64,000 nt of DNA, from the NCBI RefSeq assembly GCF_009908295.1, contig NZ_JAAALO010000002.1:471490-535489 (forward strand), given 5' to 3'. Positions 44,219 to 54,584 of the stretch are shown in pieces (within the stretch, counting starts at the first letter, position 1; the number at the start of each line of letters is the position of its first letter). The notes beneath the pieces are model-generated. The model was not told the DNA's origin and did not search any database. It saw only the letters and a program-made list of their open reading frames with translations. A program made the translations under genes and the position numbers. The stretch is from Micromonospora rubida (GTDB lineage Bacteria; Actinomycetota; Actinomycetes; Mycobacteriales; Micromonosporaceae).

Positions 44219-45148
44219 TCAGGCCTCACTTCTGGTAGGGGTGGCCGCCGCCAGGCCGGCGGCGGGGTCGTCGTCCTGGACGTGGAAGACCGAACGCGGC
44301 GCCCGGCCGAACGCCTCGACGCTCTGGCAGTACTTGGAGACCCGCACCACCTGAAGCTCGGCGCGGGCGGCGAGGTCGGTGAGCCAGTACGGGACCCGCT
44401 CGTTGGCCTTGATCTCGACGACCGACAGCCCGGCCGGGACGATCAGCCGGTTCTCGGCCTCGGCCCCGAGGTGGAAGTCGCGGTCCCGGCCCCGGATCCG
44501 GTGGTCGAGGGTGACCCGCAGCCCGAGGTCGGCGTCCTGACCGACGAACGCCTCGCGCTGGTAGCCGGTCATCGCCACCGGGCGCAGGTCGAGGCCGGCG
44601 ACGAGTTCGAGCACCTCATCGACGAACGCCCCCTGGGCGAGGTCGTGCTCGACCGCCACCCGCTCGTCGCAGAGCCGCCGGGCCAGCCGGTACGGCAGGG
44701 CGATCCGGCGCTTCTGGGTGACCCGGTTGACCCGCTGCTTGATCTCGACGTACACGGTGGTGTCGTCGTCGATGGTGGAGCGGTCGCCGTAGTGGCGTAT
44801 CCGCAGCTTGCGGCGGAACCGCAGCCCCTCGATCTTCTCCCAGTAGAACCGCAGGTCGGTGGTGTCGTAGTAGACGCTCCACACCCCGTACCCGTCGTCG
44901 CCGCCGTGGCTGTCCGGGGCGAGCCGGCCGGCCAGCTCACGCCGGAGCGCCGGCACCTTCGTGGTCGCGACCAGGTACTTGATCTCGTACCGGTTGAACG
45001 CGTGCAGTTTGCTCGGCGCCCGCAGGGCGTGACCCGCGTGGTCCGGGCCGGCCGTCGCGGGGCCGGGATCCGGTGTCGGGTCGCCTCGATGGTCAGCAGC
45101 CGGGTCTGGGGGACGGGCTCGGCGGTGCAACCGTAGACGCATGGACAC
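44219..45148 (-). CDS. VTC-domain protein (polyphosphate polymerase / triphosphate tunnel type)
   Basis: A 309-residue protein. After a Pro/Arg/Asp-rich N-terminus of ~45 residues, the tunnel signature appears: NRYEIKYLV (E-x-K), VYYDTTDLRFYWEK, LRFRRKLRIRHYG, TVYVEIKQRV and SVVEIKANERVPYWL. These basic and acidic strand residues line the triphosphate tunnel in the yeast VTC4 polyphosphate polymerase. The product here could be polyphosphate; no acceptor or regulator is visible. The GTG has GGAGG close ahead. First gene of the operon, 6 bases before DUF4956. Confidence 0.9.
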   Translation of the reverse strand: MSMRLRLHRRARPPDPAADHRGDPTPDPGPATAGPDHAGHALRAPSKLHAFNRYEIKYLVATTKVPALRRELAGRLAPDSHGGDDGYGVWSVYYDTTDLRFYWEKIEGLRFRRKLRIRHYGDRSTIDDDTTVYVEIKQRVNRVTQKRRIALPYRLARRLCDERVAVEHDLAQGAFVDEVLELVAGLDLRPVAMTGYQREAFVGQDADLGLRVTLDHRIRGRDRDFHLGAEAENRLIVPAGLSVVEIKANERVPYWLTDLAARAELQVVRVSKYCQSVEAFGRAPRSVFHVQDDDPAAGLAAATPTRSEA

Positions 45149-45442
45149 GTTTCCTCCGGTCGGGTTCCTCGGCTGACGGAACGGCTGGGGGCCAAGGAAA
45201 GCGATCGGTCATGGAAACGGCGTATGAACAAGCTGTGGATGAGCTTTGGACCGCAGGTGAACGGCGGCAGAGAAACGCCGCCCCGCCCGCCTCGCGCCGT
45301 CCGTGACCGGCGACACGTCGGCGCTTCACCGAGGGCCGCCGGCTGACCGACCCCGGCAACTCCACCCGGTAGGGGGAATGGCGCTCTCGACCGATCGCCG
45401 GTCGACTGAGAAACTGTGTGCCGGCCAGTAGTGGGGGATGCG

Positions 45443-46972
45443 ATGAGTAACGGGTGGGTGCTGCCCGAAGAGGTGCTGCGGGACGCTCCGGCGTACACAC
45501 CGCGGCCCGGGGAGCTGGCCGATCTGGAGTTGCTGCTGACCGGGGCGTACGCGCCGCTCGCCGGCTTCATGACCAGGGCGGACCTGGTCGGCGTCGCCCG
45601 GCGGGGCCGGCTCGCCGACGGCACGTCCTGGCAGGTGCCGGTGACCCTCCAGGTGCCGGCGGCGCTCGCCGACGGCCTGGACCCGGCCGACCCGCAGCGC
45701 CGGGCGCTGGTGCTGACCGACGGTGAGGGCGCCCCGGTCGCCGCGCTGGAGGTCACCGACGTCTGGCCGGCCCGGGACGGCGTCGCCGGAATCGCCGGCC
45801 CGGTACGGCGCCTCGGCGACGGCGGCCACGGCCCGTTCCAGCGGCTGCGCCGCAGCCCGGAGGAGATCCGGGCGTTGCTGCCCCCGGGCCGGGTGCTCGG
45901 CGTCCTCGCCGACCGGCCCCTGCACCGCCCGCAGCTCGCCCAGATCGCCCACGCGGCCCGCACCCTGGGGGCGCACCTGCTGGTGATGATTCCGGTCGGC
46001 GAGGGAACGACCAACGGGCTGCCCTCCGAGGCGCTGGTCCGGGCGGTCTTCGCCGGCCGGGACCGGATGCCCCCGGCGACCCTGGTCGCGGTGCCGCTGT
46101 CCCGCCGCCGCGACGAGATCAGCGACGCGCTGCTCCAGGCCCGGGTGGCCGCCGCGTACGGGGTGACCCACCTGCTCTCCACCGGCGAGATGCTCTCCGG
46201 CGCGGGCCTGCGGGTGCTGGTCCCCCGCGATCTGGCCTACGACAACCGGGACGGGCAGTGGCGCTGGCGGGAGGACATCCCGCCGCGCAACCGGCGGCTG
46301 GCGCTCAGCCAGGCGGAGATCGACGACCTGCTCGACCGGGGTTTCCCGCTGCCGGAGTGGCACACCCCGCCGGCGGTGGCCAAGGAACTCACCCGGGCCC
46401 GCCCGGCCCGGCGGCACCGGGGGCTCGTGGTGTTCCTGACCGGCTTCTCCGGCTCCGGCAAGTCGACCATCGCCCGGGGCCTGGCGGACGCGCTGCGCGA
46501 GGGTGGGGACCGGACGGTGACCCTGCTCGACGGCGACGTGGTGCGCCGGGAACTCTCCGCCGGGCTGACCTTCAGCAAGGCGGACCGGGACCTCAACGTC
46601 CGGCGGATCGGCTGGGTGGCCGCCGAGGTCGCCCGGCACCGGGGCGTCGGCATCTGCTGCCCGATCGCCCCGTACGCGGCGGCGCGGGCGACCGCCCGGG
46701 AGATGGCCCACGCCGCCGGGGCGGGCTTCGTGCTGGTGCACGTGGCGACCCCGATCGAGGTCTGCGAACAGCGCGACCGCAAGGGCCTGTACGCCCGGGC
46801 CCGGGCCGGCCTGCTCACCGGGATGACCGGCATCGACGACCCGTACGAGGTGCCGGCGGACGCCGACGTGGTGGTCGACACCACCGACCTGTCGATCGAC
46901 GAGGCGGTGCACGCGGTGATGCATCACCTGACCGAGATCGGGTGGGTGGAGCCCCGTCTCCAGTCCACCTGA
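45443..46972 (+). CDS. Adenylylsulfate kinase fused to a degenerate ATP-sulfurylase-like domain
   Basis: A 509-residue bifunctional-looking protein, from the ATG preceded by GGGGG. Residues 1 to about 310 follow the ATP sulfurylase fold, but the HxxGHE-type nucleotide motif is broken (DRPLHRPQLAQ instead of NPLHRGHE) and the GRDHAG motif is absent. The C-terminal APS kinase domain is intact, with P-loop GFSGSGKST at residue 334 and LDGDVVRRELS. It probably makes PAPS from APS supplied by another sulfurylase, with the first domain kept as a scaffold. galT follows 36 bases later. Confidence 0.85.
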   Translation: MSNGWVLPEEVLRDAPAYTPRPGELADLELLLTGAYAPLAGFMTRADLVGVARRGRLADGTSWQVPVTLQVPAALADGLDPADPQRRALVLTDGEGAPVAALEVTDVWPARDGVAGIAGPVRRLGDGGHGPFQRLRRSPEEIRALLPPGRVLGVLADRPLHRPQLAQIAHAARTLGAHLLVMIPVGEGTTNGLPSEALVRAVFAGRDRMPPATLVAVPLSRRRDEISDALLQARVAAAYGVTHLLSTGEMLSGAGLRVLVPRDLAYDNRDGQWRWREDIPPRNRRLALSQAEIDDLLDRGFPLPEWHTPPAVAKELTRARPARRHRGLVVFLTGFSGSGKSTIARGLADALREGGDRTVTLLDGDVVRRELSAGLTFSKADRDLNVRRIGWVAAEVARHRGVGICCPIAPYAAARATAREMAHAAGAGFVLVHVATPIEVCEQRDRKGLYARARAGLLTGMTGIDDPYEVPADADVVVDTTDLSIDEAVHAVMHHLTEIGWVEPRLQST

Positions 46973-47008
46973 CGCCGGCCGCGCCGACCAGGAAGAGGAA
47001 ACGGCGGA

Positions 47009-48085
<1,077 letters not shown>

Positions 48086-48203
48086 CCGGAGATCCGGGCC
48101 GGGATGTCAACGAGCGGTCTGACCCCCCGGTGACGGCAGGCGCACCGGAAGGCCCTCAGCCCGGACACGACGAGCCGGGACAGTAGGGATCCCGGACACG
48201 ACG

Positions 48204-48232
48204 GAGCCCGCCGGCGCGGGGCCGGCGGGCTC
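48204..48232. terminator. Hairpin between galT and icd
   Basis: A perfect 12-bp inverted repeat (48204-48215 with 48221-48232), loop GCGGG, between convergent genes. A 13-bp direct repeat (48160-48172 and 48191-48203) lies just upstream. Confidence 0.75.
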
Positions 48233-48274
48233 GGTCGGTGGCGCATCCCCCGCGCAGGGGGGGTGGACGGTAGG

Positions 48275-49492
48275 TCAGGCGGCGAACCGACGCGCCAGGT
48301 TCTCGTCCAGCGCGTTCATGAACTCGTCGGTGGTCAGCCACGGGGCGTCCCGCGAGATGAGCAGCGAGAGGTCCTTGGTCATCTGGCCGCCCTCGACGGT
48401 GTCGACGATGACCTGCTCCAGGGTATTGGCGAACTCGGTGACCGCCGGGGTGCCGTCCAGCTTGCCCCGGTGGGCCAGGCCCCGGGTCCAGGCGTAGATG
48501 GAGGCGATCGGGTTGGTCGAGGTCTTCTCGCCCTTCTGGTACTGCCGGTAGTGCCGGGTGACGGTGCCGTGCGCGGCCTCCGCCTCGACGGTGCGGCCGT
48601 CCGGGGAGAGCAGCACGGAGGTCATCAGGCCGAGCGAGCCGAAGCCCTGCGCGACGGTGTCGGACTGCACGTCACCGTCGTAGTTCTTGCAGGCCCAGAC
48701 GTAGCCGCCCTCCCACTTGAGGGCGGCGGCGACCATGTCGTCGATCAGCCGGTGCTCGTAGGTGATGCCGGCGGCCGCGAACTCCGCCTTGAACTCGTTC
48801 TCGAACACCTCGGCGAAGAGGTCCTTGAAGCGGCCGTCGTACGCCTTGAGGATGGTGTTCTTGGTCGACAGGTAGACCGGGTAGTTGCGGTCCAGGCCGT
48901 ACCGGAACGAGGCGCGGGCGAAGTCCCGGATCGACTCGTCGTAGTTGTACATGCCCATGGCGATGCCGCCGCCGGGGAACTTGGCGACCTCCATCTCCAC
49001 CGGCGCGGAGCCGTCCGCCGGGGTGTAGGTGATGGTCACCGTGCCCGGGCCGGGGACGACGAAGTCGGTCGCCTTGTACTGGTCACCGTGGGCGTGCCGG
49101 CCGATGATGATCGGCTTGGTCCAGCCCGGGACCAGCCGCGGCACGTTGGACATGATGATCGGCTCGCGGAAGACGACGCCGCCGAGGATGTTGCGGATGG
49201 TGCCGTTCGGCGACCGCCACATCTTCTTCAGGCCGAACTCCTCCACCCGGGCCTCGTCCGGGGTGATGGTGGCGCACTTGACGCCGACGCCGTGCTCCTT
49301 GATGGCGTTGGCGGCGTCGACGGTGACCTGGTCGTCGGTCTCGTCGCGGTGCTGGATCGAGAGGTCGTAGTAGTGCAGGTCGACGTCGAGGTAGGGCAGG
49401 ATCAGCTGCTCCCGGATCTGCTTCCAGATGATCCGGGTCATCTCGTCGCCGTCGATCTCCACGACCGGGTTGTTTACCTTGATCTTCGCCAT
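48275..49492 (-). CDS. icd: NADP-dependent isocitrate dehydrogenase
   Basis: A 405-residue homodimeric enzyme that decarboxylates isocitrate to 2-oxoglutarate in the TCA cycle. It has the type II/eukaryote-like sequence: [35 protein letters not shown] (substrate Ser and Arg residues), [14 protein letters not shown], and [17 protein letters not shown] for the coenzyme. The ATG is preceded by GAGGAG. Length and ends are normal. Confidence 0.96.
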   Translation of the reverse strand: MAKIKVNNPVVEIDGDEMTRIIWKQIREQLILPYLDVDLHYYDLSIQHRDETDDQVTVDAANAIKEHGVGVKCATITPDEARVEEFGLKKMWRSPNGTIRNILGGVVFREPIIMSNVPRLVPGWTKPIIIGRHAHGDQYKATDFVVPGPGTVTITYTPADGSAPVEMEVAKFPGGGIAMGMYNYDESIRDFARASFRYGLDRNYPVYLSTKNTILKAYDGRFKDLFAEVFENEFKAEFAAAGITYEHRLIDDMVAAALKWEGGYVWACKNYDGDVQSDTVAQGFGSLGLMTSVLLSPDGRTVEAEAAHGTVTRHYRQYQKGEKTSTNPIASIYAWTRGLAHRGKLDGTPAVTEFANTLEQVIVDTVEGGQMTKDLSLLISRDAPWLTTDEFMNALDENLARRFAA

Positions 49493-49629
49493 CGACCGGC
49501 GCTCCTCTCGGGGGACACATGCTCTAGCAGTACGAGCGTACTGGAAACTGGCCGGCAGTCCCCAGCCGGCCTCGGTGGGCCGGTGGAAACGGGGTGCACG
49601 GCACGGGAGATCGCTGGCATCATCACCGG

Positions 49630-50448
49630 ATGCCGCCGCGCCGCACCCTCGGGTCTATCACGGTCACCGCTCTGGCCGACGGGGAGGGCCCCTTCTTCCA
49701 GCCCCGCGAGGAGGCGTTCCCGGGCGCCACGGCCGAGCACTGGCGCGCGGCCGACGAGCGGGACCCGGCCGCGGTCACCGACGACGGGCGGTGGTGGCTG
49801 CAGTTCCGCTGCTTCGCCCTGCGCGTCGGGGACGGCCCGGTCACCCTGGTCGACGCCGGCATCGGCCCGGCCGACTCCCCCGCCGCGAGCTGGGCCCCGG
49901 TGCCCGGGCGGCTACCGGCCGAGCTGGCGGCCGCCGACATCGACCCCGCCGACGTCCGCACGGTGGTGCTGACCCACCTGCACACCGATCACATCGGCTG
50001 GGCGATCACCGGCACGGCCGGCACACCCTGGTTCGGCAACGCCGACTACCTGGTGCAACGCGCCGAGCTGGACACCCTGGGGTCGATCAATCCGGGGTTG
50101 GGCGCCGGGCTGGTCGCGCCGTTGCGCGCCGCCGGCCAGCTCCGGGTCCTCGACGGCGACACCCCGCTGACCCCGGGGGTACGCGTGCTGAGCACGCCGG
50201 GGCACACCCCCGGTCACCAGTCGGTGCTGGTGGACGCAGGCGACGAGCGGTTACTGGTCACCGGCGACCTGCTGGTGCACGCGGTCCAGCTCGTCGACCC
50301 CGGCCTGGCGTACGCCCACGACGAGCAGCCCGCAACGGCGCGCGACACCCGCACGGCCCTGCTGCGAACCCTGCTCGCCCACCCCGCAGCCACCCTGGCC
50401 ACCCCCCACCTGGGCCACCCCTTCGTGTCGCTGCCCCAGCCCTCCTGA
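49630..50448 (+). CDS. Metallo-beta-lactamase-fold hydrolase
   Basis: A 272-residue MBL protein. The metal motif is HLHTDH (His116, His118, Asp120, His121), with the later [24 protein letters not shown] and PHLGHPF. The substrate is unknown; relatives hydrolyse lactones or thioesters. The ATG is at 49630; an upstream in-frame ATG would add 12 residues of poor character. CATCAT six bases before the start is a weak leaderless-type box. It is divergent from icd. Confidence 0.85.
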   Translation: MPPRRTLGSITVTALADGEGPFFQPREEAFPGATAEHWRAADERDPAAVTDDGRWWLQFRCFALRVGDGPVTLVDAGIGPADSPAASWAPVPGRLPAELAAADIDPADVRTVVLTHLHTDHIGWAITGTAGTPWFGNADYLVQRAELDTLGSINPGLGAGLVAPLRAAGQLRVLDGDTPLTPGVRVLSTPGHTPGHQSVLVDAGDERLLVTGDLLVHAVQLVDPGLAYAHDEQPATARDTRTALLRTLLAHPAATLATPHLGHPFVSLPQPS

Positions 50449-50478
50449 CCACCGGGGAGAAACAGGGGTGGGGTGGGG

Positions 50479-51429
50479 TTACATGTCACTTATGTCGGAT
50501 TGTTTGGCGCGGACGGATTCGGCGGCGGCCTTCAGGCTGGCCAGTTCGTCGGGGTCCAGGCTGGTCTCGATGATTCGCCGGACGCCCTCCGCGCCGATCT
50601 CGGCCTCGACGCCGAGGTAGACGCCGGAGATGCCGTACTCGCCGTCGACCCAGGCGCAGACCGGCATCACCTCCCCGGAGTCCTCCGCGACGGCCCTGGC
50701 CATCCGGGCGGCGGCGGCCGACGGGGCGTAGTACGCCGAGCCGGTCTTCAGCAGCGCGACCACCTCGGCGCCGCCGTTGCGGGTCTTCACGACCAGTTCC
50801 TCGATCTGTTCGGCCGGCATCGCCTCGCGCAGCGGCCTGCCGTCGACGGTGCTCATCGACGGGACCGGCACCATGGTGTCGCCGTGCGAGCCGAGGGTCA
50901 GGGTCTTCACCGACCGGACCGGCACGGACAGGGCCTCGGCGACGAAGTTGGTGAACCGGGCGGAGTCGAGCATGCCGGCCTGGCCGAGCACCCGGTTCTT
51001 CGGGAACCCGGTGGCGAGCTGGGCCAGCGCGGTCATCTCGTCCAGCGGGTTGGACACGACGATGACCACGGCGTCCGGGGCGTGCCGGGCCACGCTCTCG
51101 GCGACCTGGCGGACGATCTTGGCGTTGGTCTCCAGCAGGTCCATCCGGCTCATGCCCGGCTTGCGCGGCAGGCCGGCGGTGACCACCACGACGTCCGAGC
51201 CCGCGATGGCCTCGTATCCCTCGCCGTCCGGGCCGGTGGTGACGCCGACGACGGTGGTCTCGAAGCCCTCGACGGGGCGCGACTGGTTGAGGTCCAGGGC
51301 GAGGCCGGCCGGCTTGCCCTCCACGATGTCGGTGATCACCACGGTGTCGAAGACGTCGTACTCGGCCAGGCGCTGCGCGGTGGTGGAGCCGTAGAAGCCC
51401 GCCCCGACGACAGTGACCTTCTTACCCAT
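50479..51429 (-). CDS. mdh: Malate dehydrogenase
   Basis: A 316-residue LDH-like malate dehydrogenase of the TCA cycle. The NAD motif is VVGAGFYGSTTA with Asp34 (VITDIVEGK) selecting NAD. Catalytic residues are in LPRKPGMSRMDLL (Arg), IVVSNPLDEMT and LGSHGDTMVP (His). GGGAG lies ahead of the ATG. The gene follows folD in the same direction after a 142-base gap. Confidence 0.95.
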   Translation of the reverse strand: MGKKVTVVGAGFYGSTTAQRLAEYDVFDTVVITDIVEGKPAGLALDLNQSRPVEGFETTVVGVTTGPDGEGYEAIAGSDVVVVTAGLPRKPGMSRMDLLETNAKIVRQVAESVARHAPDAVVIVVSNPLDEMTALAQLATGFPKNRVLGQAGMLDSARFTNFVAEALSVPVRSVKTLTLGSHGDTMVPVPSMSTVDGRPLREAMPAEQIEELVVKTRNGGAEVVALLKTGSAYYAPSAAAARMARAVAEDSGEVMPVCAWVDGEYGISGVYLGVEAEIGAEGVRRIIETSLDPDELASLKAAAESVRAKQSDISDM

Positions 51430-51571
51430 GGTCGTCCCACTCCCTGATACCCGACGGATTACCGGACCGTATCAGTCATCCTGGCACCGATCGGGGCATA
51501 ACCGGCGGCCTTTCGGCAGGATGGGTCGAGGCTCCGCCGCGCCCGGACGGCAGCCACGGAGGGACGGTGGC

Positions 51572-52432
51572 TCAGTTGCCCTCGGCGCGCTCGACGACGT
51601 TGGTGAGCAGCATGGCGCGGGTCATCGGGCCGACGCCGCCGGGCATCGGGACCAGCTTCCCGGCCACCTCGGCGACCTCGGGGGCGACGTCGCCGGTGTA
51701 GCGGCCCTTGCCGTCCGCGCCGACCACCCGGGTGATGCCGACGTCGACCACCGTCGCGCCGGGGGTGACCATGTCCGCGGTGAGCAGCCCCGGCACCCCG
51801 GCCGCGACGATGACGACGTCCGCCGCCCGGGTGTGCGAGGCCAGGTCGAGGGTGCCCGTGTGGCACAGGGTCACCGTGGCGTTCTCGCTGCGCCGGGTGA
51901 GCAGCAGGCCGAGCGGGCGGCCCACGGTGTTGCCCCGGCCGACGACGGCGACATTGGCGCCGCGCAGCGCCACGTCGTGCCGGCGGAGCAGCTCGACGAT
52001 GCCGCGCGGGGTGCAGGGCAGCGGGCCGGGGTAGCCGAGGACCAGCCGGCCGAGGTTGACCGGATGCAGCCCGTCGGCGTCCTTGTCCGGGTCGATCATC
52101 TCCAGCGCGCGCTGGGTGTCGAGGTGGCCCGGCAGCGGAAGCTGGACGATGTACCCGTGGCAGGCCGGGTCGGCGTTCAGCTCGGCCAGCACGTCGTCGA
52201 CCTGCTGCTGGGTCGCGTCGGCGGGCAGCTCGCGACGGATCGAGGCGATGCCCACCTCGGCGCAGTCGCGGTGCTTGCCGTTGACATACGCCTGGGAACC
52301 GGGGTCCGCCCCGACCAGGACGGTGCCCAGTCCCGGGACGATGCCGCGTTCCGCCAGCGCCTTGGCCCGCGTCCGCAGCTCGTCCTTGATCTCCGCCGCG
52401 GTTACCTTGCCGTCCAGGATCGTCGCCGTCAC
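51572..52432 (-). CDS. folD: Bifunctional methylenetetrahydrofolate dehydrogenase / methenyltetrahydrofolate cyclohydrolase
   Basis: A 286-residue FolD that supplies 10-formyl-THF for purine synthesis, fitting purN and purH further along. The catalytic Lys is in [14 protein letters not shown], then [24 protein letters not shown], and the NADP loop [16 protein letters not shown]. The GTG start has GACGAT six bases ahead (weak leaderless type). Confidence 0.95.
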   Translation of the reverse strand: MTATILDGKVTAAEIKDELRTRAKALAERGIVPGLGTVLVGADPGSQAYVNGKHRDCAEVGIASIRRELPADATQQQVDDVLAELNADPACHGYIVQLPLPGHLDTQRALEMIDPDKDADGLHPVNLGRLVLGYPGPLPCTPRGIVELLRRHDVALRGANVAVVGRGNTVGRPLGLLLTRRSENATVTLCHTGTLDLASHTRAADVVIVAAGVPGLLTADMVTPGATVVDVGITRVVGADGKGRYTGDVAPEVAEVAGKLVPMPGGVGPMTRAMLLTNVVERAEGN

Positions 52433-52898
52433 GCCCAGATCGTCTCACGCCCCGGGCACGCCGATCCGGCGACCCGCGCGCCCGCCGCGGCGGGCTGCCG
52501 GCCCGACCGAGGAGCCGGGGCCCACCACAGCCCGTCACCATGGACCCACGTGGGCATTGTCACTGATTGTAACGATCTGTGGATCGGGTCACGGGTCGAT
52601 CCGGACGACCTGCCCGCCGGGGGCGTAAACCGGACGGTCGGCCGTCGACGGGGCGGCCGTCGCTTAGTGGCATCACGTCGGCCCGAACCGCGCCTCCGAG
52701 GGCTGGTGACAGCCCATTTGTCCGACAGGACTTAGCAGACCGAGCGGCCGTCGGCAAGGCCGGAGACACCGCTCCATTACCGGTTCACAACGGCTCCGTT
52801 GCCGACCACCCCCGCGTGACCTAACGTTGCCGAACGTTGCGCAGCGTTACCCCAGCGCCGGGCCTTGACCGCGCAGCGTATGGAGACGAGGAGACCGA
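52433..52898. other. Intergenic region between folD and the second peptide importer
   Basis: 466 bases without a convincing gene. It holds three phased hexamers at 52823-52848 and a ribosome site (GAGGAG, 52887-52892). A TTGTCA at 52557-52562 and a TTGACC at 52865-52870 look like -35 boxes but no -10 box stands at the right distance from either. Confidence 0.6.
52823..52848 (+). promoter_or_regulatory. Three hexamer repeats with exact 10-bp spacing
   Basis: AACGTT at 52823, AACGTT at 52833 and AGCGTT at 52843 lie on the same face of the helix, 50-75 bases before the start of the binding-protein gene. This looks like an array for a cooperatively binding regulator. Confidence 0.5.
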
Positions 52899-54503
52899 AT
52901 GCGTGTTCGTAGGCTTGCCGCCTGGACCGCCCTCCCGCTCGCGGTGACCCTGGGCCTGGTGGCCTGCGGCTCGGGCGGCGACGGCGGATCCGGCGAGAGC
53001 GACCCCAACGCGGCCGTGCGGATCGAGATCGCCGAGCCGCAGCACCTGGTGCCGACCAACACCAACGAGACCAGCGGCTCACAGGTGCTCAGCGCCCTGT
53101 TCAGCCCGCTCGTCGACTACGACGAGGCGAACAAGCCGTACGAGGTGGCCGCCGAGTCCGTGACGTCGTCGGACAACAAGGTCTGGACGGTCAAGCTCAA
53201 GGACGGCTACACCTTCCACAACGGCGAGAAGGTCACGGCCGAGAACTACATCGACGCCTGGAACTACGGCGCGTACGCCCCCAACGGGCAGAACTCCAGC
53301 TACTTCTTCGAGAAGGTCGCCGGCTACGACGACCTTCAGGGCGAGCAGCCGAAGGCGAAGACGCTGACCGGCCTGAAGAAGGTCGACGACCTGACCTTCA
53401 CCGTGACGCTGTCCCAGCCGTACAGCGAGTTCCGGACCATGCTCGGCTACACGGCGTTCTACCCGCTGCCGAAGGCGGCGTTCTCCGCCCCCGGCGTGCT
53501 CGCCGAGGGGTACGAGCAGGCCCCGATCGGCCAGGGCCCGTTCCGGATGAAGGGCTCGTGGCAGCACGACGCCAAGGTCGAGGTGGAGAAGTACGACGCC
53601 TTCCCCGGCCAGCAGCCGAAGGTGGCCGGCGTCGAGTTCCGGATCTACCAGCAGCCGACCGCCGCGTACGCGGACGTGCTGTCGGACAACCTCGACGTGA
53701 TCAAGACGATCCCGACCGAGAACCTGTCGACCGCCGGCACCGACCTCGGCGACCGGTTCCTGCAGAGCTCCGCCTCGTCGCTCCAGGTGCTGGCCATCCC
53801 GACCTTCCAGAAGGAGTTCAGCAACCCCGAGGTGCGCAAGGCGATCTCCATGGCGATCGACCGGGACGAGATCACCAGGTCGATCTTCAAGGACTCGCAG
53901 CAGCCGGCCCGCTCGTTCGTCTCGCCGGTCGTCGCGGGCTACCGGGAGAACACCGTCGGCGCCGCCGGCGAGTTCGACCCGGCCAAGGCCAAGGCCATGT
54001 ACGAGGCCGCGGGCGGCCCGAAGAAGATCGAGATGTCGTACAACGGCGACGGCGGCCACAAGGACTGGATCGACGCGACCTGCAACCAGCTCAAGGCCAA
54101 CCTGGGCGTGGAGTGCGTGGGCACCGCCGAGCCGAAGTTCGCGGACCTGCTGACCAAGGTCAAGGCCAAGCAGCCGGTCGGGCTGTTCCGGATGGGCTGG
54201 GTCATGGACTACCCGTCCATGGAGAACTACCTGGGCCCGCTGTACAGCACCAACGGCTCGTCGAACTACTACGGCTACAGCAACCCGGAGTTCGACAAGC
54301 TGCTCGCCGAGGGCGCCAAGGCCCCGAACGAGGAGGAGGCCGTCAAGAAGTACCAGGCGGCGGAGGACCTGCTCGCCGAGGACATGCCGGTGATCCCGCT
54401 CCGGTACGGCCAGAACAACTTCGGCCACTCGACCAAGGTCAAGAACGTGGAGATGGACCTCTTCGACCGCATCGACCTGCTGAAGATCGAAGCCGTCAAG
54501 TAA
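52899..54503 (+). CDS. Peptide ABC transporter substrate-binding lipoprotein (second system)
   Basis: A 534-residue family 5 binding protein with signal peptide and lipobox LVAC (lipidated Cys23). It contains the family segment ISMAIDRDEITRSIF and a typical C-terminus (EEAVKKYQAAEDLLAEDMPVIPLRYG). It is the first gene of the second importer, in contrast to the first system, where it is last. GAGGAG precedes the ATG. A strong hairpin follows the stop. Ligand unknown; the sequence is clearly different from the first binding protein. Confidence 0.92.
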   Translation: MRVRRLAAWTALPLAVTLGLVACGSGGDGGSGESDPNAAVRIEIAEPQHLVPTNTNETSGSQVLSALFSPLVDYDEANKPYEVAAESVTSSDNKVWTVKLKDGYTFHNGEKVTAENYIDAWNYGAYAPNGQNSSYFFEKVAGYDDLQGEQPKAKTLTGLKKVDDLTFTVTLSQPYSEFRTMLGYTAFYPLPKAAFSAPGVLAEGYEQAPIGQGPFRMKGSWQHDAKVEVEKYDAFPGQQPKVAGVEFRIYQQPTAAYADVLSDNLDVIKTIPTENLSTAGTDLGDRFLQSSASSLQVLAIPTFQKEFSNPEVRKAISMAIDRDEITRSIFKDSQQPARSFVSPVVAGYRENTVGAAGEFDPAKAKAMYEAAGGPKKIEMSYNGDGGHKDWIDATCNQLKANLGVECVGTAEPKFADLLTKVKAKQPVGLFRMGWVMDYPSMENYLGPLYSTNGSSNYYGYSNPEFDKLLAEGAKAPNEEEAVKKYQAAEDLLAEDMPVIPLRYGQNNFGHSTKVKNVEMDLFDRIDLLKIEAVK

Positions 54504-54515
54504 CTCCCCCGGAAA

Positions 54516-54549
54516 GCGGGTCGGGTCACCGCGAGGTGACCCGACCCGC
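54516..54549 (+). terminator. Hairpin between the binding-protein and permease genes
   Basis: A perfect 15-bp inverted repeat (54516-54530 with 54535-54549) with a 4-base loop. Inside an operon, such a hairpin usually stabilises the binding-protein message or lets only part of transcription continue. Confidence 0.75.
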
Positions 54550-54584
54550 CACCGCTTTGCCCCTTTTCAGGAAGACTGCTCAGT

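Noticed and set aside
48160..48203. 13-bp direct repeat after galT
   Set aside because: Short, isolated and next to the terminator; no sign of an insertion between the copies.
52433..52822. Small open frames in the folD-importer gap
   Set aside because: All are Arg/Gly/Pro-rich on both strands and lack ribosome sites or recognisable motifs.
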